A stretch of DNA of 64,000 bases, from assembly GCF_030463535.1 (NCBI RefSeq), contig NC_132879.1, positions 29,496,133 through 29,560,132 of the forward strand, in the 5' to 3' direction. Shown here in pieces: positions 10,807 to 22,339 of the stretch. Origin of the DNA: Salminus brasiliensis (taxonomy: Eukaryota > Chordata > Actinopteri > Characiformes > Bryconidae). Below the pieces are notes generated by a model. It was not told where the DNA came from. It did no database searches and was given only the letters and a program-made list of their open reading frames with translations. Made by a program: the position numbers and the translations under genes. Each line of letters opens with the position of its first letter. Within the stretch, counting starts at the first letter, position 1.

Positions 10807-11827
10807 ATCCTTATGCACAAGACTGACTCGCTGCCAGACTGCAAAACACGGGTACTTTTAGCCATCCACTCTCGTAACCTTTAACTTTCAACCTTGCGCT
10901 TCTATCTTTTTATCACCTCTTTTATCCCCCTCTCTTCCTCTTTCTTTCTCTTCCTCTCCGACTTCTCCTCTGTCTTCCTCTCTCATCCAACCCCTTTTCA
11001 TTTTGGTAACATGTTTTGCTAAGGTCTGCATATGAAGTGATCTTAAGCCTTCAGTTGCGTTAGCGGAGTAGCTCACCTTTTGTAACTCTAAGCAAATAAG
11101 AATCCTTAACTCGTCAGTGTAACTCCTGAAACACTTTAACCACTGACATTAAAACCAAGCCATTTCAAAACAAAATCTGTATGCAAACTTTAATGTAATG
11201 TGTTACCAAAGTTTTCTTTTTAATCGTACCCCTCCTCCACCTCTCCAGCCCTGCCTTTATCTGTGTTTATGCACTCGTTCTCTAGAGGTCACACATCGCT
11301 CCTCTGTCTATTCCTCTCTGGTTCGCCTCCATCTCTCTTGTTTTCTGTCCTCTTATCTCCCTCTCTTGTGCTTTCTAGACCCCCCCCCCCCGACACCTCC
11401 TGTTTTTGTGGGTCAGTCTTCACTCTCTCATTAACTCCAGACGAGAGCCTGTGGAGACTCATGGGAGCTCATTTATCATCCATCTAATGGACTTTTTTTT
11501 TCAGAATTAGACACAATGGGAATTCTGGGAATTGTATTTTTTTCCACACCACAGACATCCCTTGTGAATCGAAGGCCTATAGGTCACATTCATTTAATCC
11601 ATAAAGGGCGAATGGCAGACCTTCAGATATTGTTGTGTTTTTTTTTTCTCATTAGTTTCGTTAAATTCTTTAAATCTTTTAATCACTATATTTCACCATC
11701 CATCCCATTTCTCCTCTGCTTCTCATTCTTCTCCTTTTCCGTCTTCCGCTTGTTTCATCATTCAGTTATCTTGTCTTTGGTATCTGCCTCCCTTCCCTTC
11801 TCTTTCTGTCTGTCATTCTTCTCCCTC

Positions 11828-11829
11828 TC

Positions 11830-11878
<49 letters not shown>

Positions 11879-11936
11879 CTAAAAGATATCTTGACCTTTT
11901 GTGTGACTTGCCCTCCTTCTTCTCTTTCTCTCTCTG

Positions 11937-11993
<57 letters not shown>

Positions 11994-11995
11994 GT
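11828..11995. repeat. Two (CT)n microsatellites
   Basis: CT runs at about 11828-11872 and 11930-11990, separated by a short unique stretch. They account for the Ser/Leu-rich + frame at 11516-12112 and the Arg/Glu-rich - frame across the same bases. Confidence 0.95.
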
Positions 11996-12692
11996 CCCCC
12001 TCTCTTGATCTTTTTTCTCTGTGCTCTCTCTATCTTTGGCACAATAGTAGTAAACTTCCCTTCTTTTCCTGGGACACTTTGTCGTCTGTGTGCTGTGGGT
12101 GACGTGATGTAGCTCCGACAGAATTATTATTTATCTTGCTGAACTCCGAACCCAGTCGGGATGAAGGGGGAAAAAAACGCAATTCTGAGACTGAGACTGT
12201 CTGTTCCTCTGGGACATTGGAAAAGGAGATGTAATTCAAAAGGAAAAAATATATATATAAATAAGCTTGATGTCATTTTTATTTCCAGAAAAAGAAGAAA
12301 CCAATCAAAATGTTCTTCCAAACTTGCCGTGAAAAATAGAAGCAAAAAGCGAGTTTGTCGAGCCGCGCCGTGTGCCCTGACGGGGCTTCTGTAGTGTACG
12401 CTGCTCCGTGCTCGTGCTTTTCCTTCTCTCTTTTCTTTCACTCACTGATGGGGACACATCTCTGCAGGAATCCATGAGATAAACAGTTCCCCCCAAAACT
12501 GCCTTTACCTGAGTGTGTGTGTGTGTGCGCGTGTGTGTGCGTGTGTAATCACTGATGTGAAACAGCTGTTAAAGTGCATGGTTAGCCCCTTTTCTCCTCT
12601 TTCTTCTCTCTCTCTCTCTGTCTGTTTAAGACTCCATCTCAGAAAAGGGACGGGAGAATTGTGGTTGATCTGCACTGCTGTAACAATGATGA

Positions 12693-12695
<3 letters not shown>

Positions 12696-12729
<34 letters not shown>
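12696..12729. repeat. (ATA)n trinucleotide microsatellite
   Basis: About eleven tandem copies of ATA/AAT within otherwise unremarkable sequence. Confidence 0.95.
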
Positions 12730-12891
12730 TGTTATAACAGTAATATGGTTTATATTTTAAGGGAGGGGTCAGTCAAGGAGGGTGCAGCAATACACGGAGG
12801 CTGGGCTGGACCGGACAGGACTGATAAGCTTCTCTTGTTCTTTCTCTCTGACTCTCTGTCTCTCTCTGTTGTTTTTCATACATTTATTACT

Positions 12892-13434
12892 GGGGTGCGC
12901 CGATCCGATACTCACTGGATTGGAAATTTGAAGAAGAAGAAAAAGGTATAATCTGATCCATTACCCTAAACTATCACATGAATACATGGTTCAACTCTAC
13001 ATGCTGGTATTCTAGGCTTCATAACTCAGGATCAGTGTAACTTACAGACAGATACACATATTATAACAAGCAGCAATACTTACCCTATCTAACCATGGTT
13101 TTATAGTCTTTATAAGCAACTACTCCAATTGCAGGCCTGAAGTAAATGTATGATCAACACATGGTCAGATTTGTACAAATTTCTCAATTCTGTTCATATT
13201 TACATCTCAAATTCAGACATATTTAACTAGTTAGGATCTCCTGAAAATATCATGGTATCTGTGATTGTCTCTTATCAATCCTTTAGAATAGTAAAGCGAA
13301 TAAAGTCAAACTATCAAAAAATCACACAAATTTGGTATATGGGTTAGGGTTAATAGTGCTACAAAATGGTATCGGAAATTACTCAAGGTTGCATTATCAA
13401 TATCGGACAGGAAAATGTGGTCTCGTGCCACCCC
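12892..13434. mobile_element. Possible hAT-like non-autonomous element
   Basis: The left end reads GGGGTGCGCCGATCCGATAC (12892-12911). The right end reads gtgccacccc (13425-13434), whose complement GGGGTGGCAC resembles it. The interior has the repeated 'atcgg/tatcgg' pattern typical of a family of fish non-autonomous DNA elements. A related piece may lie at 855-960. The target-site duplication is not clear and no transposase is present. Confidence 0.35.
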
Positions 13435-14074
13435 ATTGTATATGTGCCTAATAGCAACTCTAAAACACTGGTCATGCAGTTATGATATAGGTGTGATTAG
13501 ATGATGGTAGATCTTATCTTAGACATCGACAGGTGGATTTGGGGTCATGGTCTTTTCTGGTCAGGTCAGTAAATGAGTTGGTGGCAATGAAGAAAAAGAA
13601 AACAGCGAGATTCTACTGATCACCCTATATAAAGACATAGCACTTCTGCATGTGTGGGGGTGGCGGCTGAAACTCAATTATGCAAGCAGGCTGCTCCCAG
13701 TCTCCCCGGCCACACTGGTGCTGAGGTGTGTATGTGTGTGTGTTTTGGTGCTATGATGTTGCTGTAGAGAGGGCCGTTGCTATGGGGTCGCCAGAGGCGC
13801 GGCTGGGGTAAGAGAGTAGTGGAAACAGACATCTTTCTCCGTCTTATCTGGCTCAGGCCTCGAGATAAACCTGTTTTCCATAGGGGTGTGTATAGTGTGT
13901 GGACCTTTCCTCCCCTTAGAAACTGCCAGTGTTTAATTGAAGCTGCAGGTCAAGTGCAATAATGAAATCCCTTCTTTGACTTACCAGCCCTTTGTCCACA
14001 GTAGAGGCCTTTTAGATAAACTATTCACTCATGCATTCTATTCATTCTGCAAAGGCTGTGTCTTTGCTTTGTGA

Positions 14075-14110
<36 letters not shown>

Positions 14111-15185
14111 CTGTGTGCGCAATTAGAATACTAAACTAAATGTGCCCGCCCTGGTCTGTAGCACAGAGCCTGTCTGGCTACGATATTTATTGTATCAGCT
14201 GTACCGTGTTGGTCTCAGGGTGAAGTAAGGAAATGATGGAAGAGTTGTGTATGACCTACATGACAGAGTGAAGAAGTGTTGGGCCAAAAGGGAAATGATA
14301 ATTACATCTAGACAAGACTCAATGCAATTTATGGGGGACAAAGTCATACAGTCAGCCAGTTTGTCCGCTATCTGTAATCTGATATCAGCAAAAAAAACAA
14401 GAACAAGGCTGCTTATCCATGTTGTAAACTGCAGAAGGATTTGATTGAACAGCTTAGAGCCTTGAGAGCCATCCACCATAGCAAATACGGAGGAGCTTCT
14501 CCGTGCGGACACCGATGACTCCGGCCGAAGCTCTGGCCCAGTGTCTGAAAAGGTGAAGCACAGAGAAGTCATCCAGCAAGCCCCTGAACTGACTCAGCCT
14601 TAGGAACCACATCATCCTCCAGTAGAAACGTAACAGTGGCAGGTATAAGATTCTTCATTCTAGGTCTTTCAGAGCCGCTCGCTCACATTACTTGAGACTA
14701 TTTCGGTCTTGTCAGGACGCACTTAGCCATAAAACTAGAGCCAAGCTGGTTCTTTTAAGAATGCTTCCTTTCAGAAGCGTGGCAGACCAAAGCTAGTCCT
14801 TACACTGAGGCAAGAGACAGGAATAGACTGCCAAATGAAATCAGCTTTATTCTGACTCCAGGGAGTTTTAAGAGACAGCTGAAACCTGGCTACAGAACAG
14901 CGATCAATAGAAATGAAGTGCTTCTTTTGATCGGGGTTGGACTCCGCTATGTATGGCGTATACAGTCGGGATGGATAATGCATTCCGTTGACTTACTTGA
15001 GCCATAGAGCACTTCAGTCAGCCCACATGCTTGCTTAATGTGTAAGGACCACAGTACACTCGTGTTAACCCTTAGAGGTCAAGAGTTATGTAATCATCTA
15101 TTCCATCATATAGAGAGTTACACAATGACTTACATTTACAGTTGATTTAAATTCTATACTAAAAACTTTTCCTTTTATTTGCATG
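13435..15185. other. Non-coding sequence
   Basis: No gene is recognisable. A (GT)n run lies at 14076-14108. The longest - frame here (14195-14572) has no recognisable domain and ordinary intergenic composition. Confidence 0.6.
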
Positions 15186-15189
15186 CCAA

Positions 15190-15960
15190 GCAATGACAAA
15201 AACATTTCATTCATGTCAGAATATTATGACCACCTATGTAATAGTGGAAATAACAACCCTTGGCTTGGATGACACTAGCGAGATGTTGTGGCATGGTGGT
15301 GTTAGGTGATGGAAGGTGTTCATTACTCATTCATTGTTCATTCATCTTAACTGGTCCACTGTGGCCTGTCGATTGCTCTGTACCACTCATCAGAGTCGTT
15401 GGTCACTGTTATGCCATTGGGAAGCTCTCAATCCCACAAAGGTTTCTGAGATTCTTCCACCCTTCGCCCACTGTCACAGGCATATTAGAATATTATGACC
15501 ATCCCTGGTTTGGAATGAACTCGGCCCTGGTGTCACAGATACCATGTGACAGGGTTTTGCTGCACATAAGTATAAGCAAGCACACCAGTCAGTTGTAGCA
15601 GAGTGCACAACGATCGTCATGGGCACCGTACACGATTTGACTGATGTCCAAAAGGGCCTGATAAGAGGGTACCAGGTAATGGGTGGTAGCATTTTACATA
15701 ATAATGTTCTAAGACTGCCATAGTGAAGGTTCACAGAATGGACTTCTCACACATTGAGTGCCTCCCAATGGCATAACAGTGGTGCCCCACGGTCCACTGA
15801 TGCCAAAGGGGAATGACAACTCCGGATAGTGTTACAAAGCAATCAATGCATCACTGTAGATCAGTTAACCTCTATAATGAACAACTAACACCTAAAACCT
15901 AACACAGACCATGCCACGATGTCTTGCTAGTGTCATCCGAGCCGACATCCAAGGGTAATT
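15190..15960 (+). mobile_element. Decayed Tc1-like DNA transposon relic
   Basis: The motif agaatattatgaccacc (about 15218) recurs at 15487 as agaatattatgaccatcc. Similar 'ATTATGACCACC' sequences are common in fish Tc1-type repeats. A + frame near 15640 reads DLTDVQKGLIRGYQVMGGS, which resembles the N-terminal helix-turn-helix start of Tc1-like transposases. Later bases (15790-15950) give further broken fragments. Stops and shifts are frequent, so this is an inactive relic. The assignment rests on short resemblances. Confidence 0.4.
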
Positions 15961-16674
15961 ATTCCCACTATTAGGTAGGTAGGAAATATATATATAATTC
16001 ATATCGAATTACAGCATGCTGTTGTGATCACCAGCAATAACTGCGATTTTTTTTTTTATTAATGCGGCTTTGCGTTGTCTTTAAACCACTGTGCTGTAAA
16101 TTCAGAGTGGTAAATATTGTGTCTATTCCATAAAGATAATCATCTAAATCTATTTGTGGGGGGGGGAAGGGGATTTGTGTGTATTTGTATGCGTGTGTAT
16201 GTGGAACCATGTCTCTGGGGGACTGTTAGGCAGGTAGTTGCTGCAGCTCTTGTAAGTTCAGACCGCTGTCCTATCTTTCAGTAATCTCCAGTAAGAAAGC
16301 TGACCTCCGATCAATCCACCATTACTCTTATTCATGCTTAATGGTAATCCATGGAGCGCTTCTCTTCGAGTGCTTGCTTTTGTTGCTCAATATGCCCCCC
16401 CACTCTCCTCGCTGCTTTGGTTCATGAACAATTAGTGAATGAGTAAATGCTTCTTGGAAGCACTGAGCCTCTTTCCGTATTAGTGCTAATAGAAGGATTT
16501 GAAAGCAAAGATCATTTTCTGTTTAGTTCGGTGTCTTCTGTATTCTGTACAGCTGGAGGGGGTGATGGAGTGCGGGTCTTGTGGAAACTGTGTAGAGCAC
16601 TACCTATCTCAAATTTCTACTAATCACACTTGGTTTTCTTTCCATTATATCCAGATTAGGCAGTTATTTTTAAT

Positions 16675-16733
16675 GGTTAAACACTGCCCGGTCTGTGAAG
16701 GACTTTTTTGTGTAATAGCTGGATAAACACTGC

Positions 16734-16808
<75 letters not shown>

Positions 16809-16860
16809 AGCTGATTAAACACTGCCTCTATGTGTGATAGCTGGTTAAATACTGCCTGTA
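16675..16860. repeat. Short tandem unit interrupted by (TG)n(GA)n
   Basis: Four imperfect copies of the motif gctggataaacactgcctct occur at about 16676, 16718, 16809 and 16840. A TG run (16737-16764) and a GA run (16768-16804) lie between the second and third copies. Confidence 0.7.
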
Positions 16861-17149
16861 ATGTACTGAACTGCCAAGATCTACTACTGCTTATTTTTAT
16901 CTCCGCAGAAGAGAGGCTAAACATGTAGTCATGTAACCTGAGAGAAAGGTTCTGCACCTGTGATACTTCCTAAATATGTTGAATGGCACACCTGCTGTAT
17001 GTATGAGTGTGTGAGTGTGTGTTGGTGTGTTGCTGTTGTGACAGTCAGGGCCTGAGATGTCACACCACATTATTCTCTGGTTAGAGTTGCTTCCTATGTG
17101 TGACCTCGGGGTCAACAGGAGATAGTGATTCTAGCTAAACATAGCAACA

Positions 17150-17600
17150 CACACAAACACACACACACACACACACACGACTGGAATACTGACCAAGCGA
17201 GAAAGGTGAAGGAAAAGAGAAAGAGTGAGAAAGAAAGAAAATGTGAGAAAGATGAGGGAAAGACTAAGGCAGTGGAAGAAAACTTGAGAAAGATGTAAGA
17301 GAAAAAGGAGAGAGCGAGACAGAGAAAAGAGAGTTAGACAGTAAAAGAAAAAGTTAAAAGGATGTGAGAGAAAGTGAGACAAAAAAATGGGAGAAAGATA
17401 TGAGAAAAAGAAGAGAGAAAGTGAGACAAAAAGTGAGAATGAAGAGAGAAAGAGTGAGACGGTGAAAGGATAAGAGAAAGATATGACAGAAAAAGAGTGA
17501 GATGAAAAGGTGAGAAAGAAGAGAAAAAGAGTGAGATGTTAAAGGAAAAGTGAGAGAAAAAGAGTGAGACAGTAAAAGAGGAGAGAGAGACGGGTTTACT
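17150..17600. repeat. (CA)n followed by polypurine GAGAAA-rich tract
   Basis: A CA run at 17151-17178 is followed by about 400 bases that are nearly all A and G on the + strand. Loose units such as gagaaag and gtgagac repeat irregularly. Confidence 0.85.
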
Positions 17601-17815
17601 TGCAGTGAGACTGTGTGTGTGTGTTTTCAGGGGGTTGCATCATGCAGCAGGTTGCTGTAGCTGCTCCAGTAAAGAGTAGGTAGGGCTTATCTTAGCAGCT
17701 GTCAGCTGAAATTTACCATCAAACAGGGGCATGACGAGAGCAGAGCACAGAGCAGCAGAGCCATGAGAACCTGACAGCTCTCCTTACACTGCCCTGAGCC
17801 CACATGTTTATTCAT

Positions 17816-17857
<42 letters not shown>

Positions 17858-20800
17858 CCTCTCCGCCTCTATCCTGCATCAAATGAATGGAAGTTTATTA
17901 GCAGTAAAGGTCAGCACGGTTAGTGGTGGGATTTGCTGAATATTGTGCGTGAGTCTGTGAATCGGCCTGTTTGCAGTGGTCTTACCCCTCAGGCCCACCA
18001 CGCTCTCCGAGCGGCATCAGATACAGACCCCGCTTCATATTTTTCTCAATCTGCAGCTTATAGAGCTTATCACTGCTCCACTCCCACTGGACAGGGCTTG
18101 TCTCTGTGCTATGTCTCTCTGGGGATCGGGTCTGTAATCCAGTGCCTCTCGGCTGCCAAAGGGAGACAGGGGCTAATAGAGTGGAGTTTAACCCCATGGT
18201 GGGAGAGAGCAAGGGAAGAAGAGAAAGAGAGTGTACGAGTGTGGCCAGTGGTGTGGTCAGTCAGCAAGAGCAAGTGTGCTCCATCAGGTGACAGTAGCAG
18301 CTTCTGAAGAGCTTCTGGAAGATGTTATCAGTCTTGATCTTTCTCTCTCTCTCTGTCTTTCTTTGTCTCTCTCTGTCTCTCAGTGTGTTTCGTTCTGGTC
18401 CCAGCCTCCGCCTGCTCTCCTCTTTAATTGTTTAAGGCGCCGGCCCTCCCCGGGGCCTGCGGGACTACTCCCAGTCAGGGTTCCTGTGCACATTACTCTG
18501 AATGAACATAAATAACTACAATACAACAGTAATAATACCCATTCTTTTTTCTGTTCGCATTTGACTGTCTGTCTGTGTGTAACCGTACGTGTGTGATACA
18601 GTAGATGTCCTTATGTTGAGTTTGTTTCTTTATGAAATACTTGGAAAACTGGGGGCTGAAAAGACCCCGGATGTTTTAAAAATCTCTTTTCCTGTAAATA
18701 ATTGTTGCGAAACAAATGAGATGGTTTGAAACTATGATTTTCCACTTGTAACCATGAAGACAAAAAAGTGATCATTGGTGGTATAGAAGATGAAAATCAT
18801 GATAGTGATGAAGACGATGATGATGATGATGATGCTGTGCCCTTCTTGAATAAGGGCATTTGATGTCCACTGTATTTTCATTGGAGGAGAGGTTGGGGGA
18901 ACAGTTGAGCCGGGACACGAGTGAGAAAGAAAAAGAGAGAGAGCTAGAGAGACATTGCCCATCTATCTTAAGCATGCTGTGGTGTAGTACACTGCCTTAC
19001 ATCACACCCAATCCCTCTATACGAGCAGAACCGCATTAACTACATCCATTACCAGTATTACAGTCACAGCACTGGCAGAGAGAGAGAGAGAGTGTGTGTG
19101 TAAGGGGTTTTAGCACAGCGCTTTAACTGCTGACAATGGGTAACTGCTCCCGAGACATAAACACACTCACACACACACAGAGTCTATGAAGCACTAAAAC
19201 ATCATGACCAAGAGACCAGTGGTGATGATGGGTGTCTAGACCCCTGTTAAATGGTTAGAATGCTAGAAGAGGGGTTAGGCTTTCTCTCTCACATGTACAC
19301 ACACACACACAAACACACACATACCAGGCGAAGGTTTTATGTCAAAAAACATAGTAGACTCGTAGTTGGCCTGGACAGACTATACATGCCGTTGATTTTT
19401 CTGAGGGAAAACAAGTGGACGAATTCTTTATTCACATTTACTGTAGTTCTACTTTATTTGCCCAGTTTCACATATTGGAATCAAATCACACCATTATGGC
19501 ACATTCATATTTCTATGAATATTCATTATATTACCACCAACATTTGTTCTGACCAGGTCAGGTGTCTCCAAACAAGACAAAACGAAGTTGGAACAGGCCC
19601 TATATGCAAGTAGTGCCACATTTATGGTATAATTACTGTAAAGAATATGAAGTATATTGTTATTCTCCTGCCATTTCCCAACCACAGGGCAAAATCTTAC
19701 AATGTCATTTATTGTAACAATGATGTCCTGTCATCCACCTACCACACACAAGCCCACAGTGCTGTATTATGTTCAGCATGTGTAGGACATACCCCTCTCT
19801 GTTATCCATATGCTGTTCCCCCAGTGAGTCCAGCCTTCCAACCCCCCTGCTGTCCACCCCTCTGTACATTTCTGCTCACAACTTCTTCCTCTCCTCACTG
19901 AGACATGTTCTGCCCTTGCTCTCTCTGCCGTTTTAGCACACACGGATCTGCAGCTTGCAGCTCTGCTAATGTGGTCTGAGTAATAACGCTTATAGACTAC
20001 ATTATGCACTGCTGCACCCTCTGAGAATTCATTCACACTCTCAACACCCCACCCCCATCCCCAGTCTAAAACCATCATTACAACATCAAATCCTTCCAGA
20101 ATTGCGCTGTTAACCACAGCCCTGCAGGTTAATACTCTGAAACTGCAGTTTTAAAACTATTTTCTGCCAGATCAGAGGTTTGTTATGAACGTTCACTTGC
20201 ATTAAGCCAGGATGGGCTGCTTCTGACGTTTCATTACACGGACAGATTTACCATATGAATAGACGATTATGTGTGAGATAATGGCTTTGATTAAAAGGGA
20301 TGAAGGGTAGATGTTTTTCACACCCTCTCAAGACAACAGCAGAATACAGAACACACACTGAAAGTGTAAGTAAATGGGCAATCATCTCTCTTCTTTTTCT
20401 TCTGCTTCTGCTTCTTCTTTTTCTTCTTCTTCTTCTTCTTCGTGTCCCTTCGCTCTCAGTTTCCCCCAAATCCACCTCCACCTCCCAATGAAGAGTGCTC
20501 TGACTTTTCAGCACTCCTATGTGATGTGTACAATCTGATTCCATGTATTTATTTCTGTATTTTTGCCAACTTTGTATAGTGTAAAAAATATATATAAATA
20601 TATGAAAATTGAGAGTACTGTATAGATTTTAGCTGCCTGTCGACGGCACACAATATATATATATAATTGGTAGAGTAAAACAGTCAGCTGTGTAGAAGCC
20701 TTCTAAAGCCAGTTATTGAGGTCATGCTTTTCTGTAAAGCCTTACGATGCCACACTTCCTTTTTTATATCCTGCCTTTTCCTTTCCTTGTTATTCATTTG

Positions 20801-20975
20801 TTTTGTTTGGTTTTTTTTATATATAGATATAAATGATCTGGTGGCATCGAAAGGTCTGTGTTGTTTATTGTTTATTACTTTGTATGAGTTGTTTGTTTGT
20901 TGTTTGTTTGTTGATTAACACAGCGAGGTTCAGGCGCCCGGGAGAGCGCATGGGAACGCAGAGTGAATCTGTGGG

Positions 20976-21011
<36 letters not shown>

Positions 21012-22236
21012 AGTCTGTCTGTTGGTCTGCTAGTAGTAGTAGTAGTGCTGTCTAAGCTGCTGTAGGGCCCTCTGGCTTGCTTCTCCTGTACGGTATGGGT
21101 GTCGTGTGTGGAACGTCATTATGTGGATGAAGCACTCCTTAACACCTGCCCTCCACACCTCTTCCTTACACTTCCTAAATATTAAAAGAAAGCGAAGTGA
21201 CTAATCATACCAAATGTGTCAAAGCTCTACTGCATGTGTGACCTTCTGTCACACTGTAAAAGAACAACCTTAAACATCCACCAATCAGTAATGAGCAGCG
21301 CTTAAAGAGACACCTAATGGAAGGTGTTATATCTCCTTTACAAGACAACTTTACAGGACAACTTTACAGGAGATTGGAAAATAATTAGTCCTTTTTTTGG
21401 ACCTTTTTTATCCTTCCTCCGTTAGCTGGCCTTTTCAAACAGAATAAAAACACAAGATAACATGGGAGTTACAAGTTTTTCCTATGAGATTGAATATACA
21501 TTCATGGGATAATTACGTCCATGATAAAGTCCTGTCTTCTTCTGTCTTCACCTTTATCCAAAAAAGTCCTCAAACATGTTAGAATTCAGCTCAGTCTGTG
21601 TGTCACTGTGTAGTTGTCCTTGTGAGCTTGTCTGTATGTGTGTGTGTGTTTGTGTGTTTACAGGAACGTGAGTTTAGTTCTGGGTTGATGCATTCTGTAC
21701 GCCTCAGTACTTTAACTCTACTCCACACCCATTTTCCCGTTCACAACTGCTCAAACATTCCATGACAACTACTGAAGAAATCCTGCAGTCCTGCAGGGAA
21801 AACTTCAGCAGTGCCACATTCTCGTGAGGAATATCCAAACACGCCTTGTTACTCCTGTGCTAACTGCTGTTGACTTGCATTTCTGTACTCGGGCTGGTCA
21901 GGAGTGTGGTTAGAGTTCGGGGGCGTGCGTAAGCTCCACCCAGCGACACAGAAGGATAAGCGTTCCCATTTTTTTCTGCCTCTCCTGTTTTTTTGGCCGA
22001 GCGGACTGTGATTTAATTGGTTGATATATGTTTTTCTGTCTGCCCCCACCCCTCTGTGTGTTTGGGTGTGTGGGGTGGGTGGAGCTATGGAGCTGAGCTC
22101 TTACTATGTTCTATGATATAAAATAAAATAAAATAAAAAAAACAATAATTTGTACATCTGCAATTCCGATGTGTTTATGTACTCATTGCTCAACTGTACT
22201 CGATGGAAATTGATGTTAATGTGCATATTCAACATT

Positions 22237-22339
22237 TTAACCCCTTAAACCCCTTGAAGCCAGCAGGCCCAGACTTCCTTTCCTCACTTACGTAGTGGAT
22301 TATATAGATTAATAAGTGATAAGGCGTTTAAGGGGTTGG
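22237..22339. repeat. Short inverted repeat, MITE-like
   Basis: The left arm ttaaccccttaaacccctt (22237-22255) is mirrored by ggcgtttaaggggttgg (22323-22339). The two arms form a near-perfect stem around about 70 bases. This suggests a small non-autonomous element or a hairpin. No clear target duplication was found. Confidence 0.45.

Larger units (their letters stand above)
10715..12890 (+). other. syt7: Presumed syt7 3' UTR and downstream sequence
   Basis: No gene is recognisable. Contents include a six-fold AGCCCC repeat (10771-10806), a run of 12 C (11380-11391), CT tracts (11828-11872, 11930-11995) and an (ATA)n run (12696-12729). Synaptotagmin-7 transcripts usually have long 3' UTRs, so much of this may be transcribed. 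I cannot place the end. An AATAAA at 13299-13304 and a cluster at 22116-22140 are only candidates. Confidence 0.5.

Noticed and set aside
11516..12112. 198-codon + frame after the syt7 stop
   Set aside because: Much of it is CT microsatellite translated as Ser/Leu, and the rest has no recognisable similarity.
14195..14572. 125-codon - frame as a gene
   Set aside because: It has no domain or exon borders and ordinary intergenic composition.
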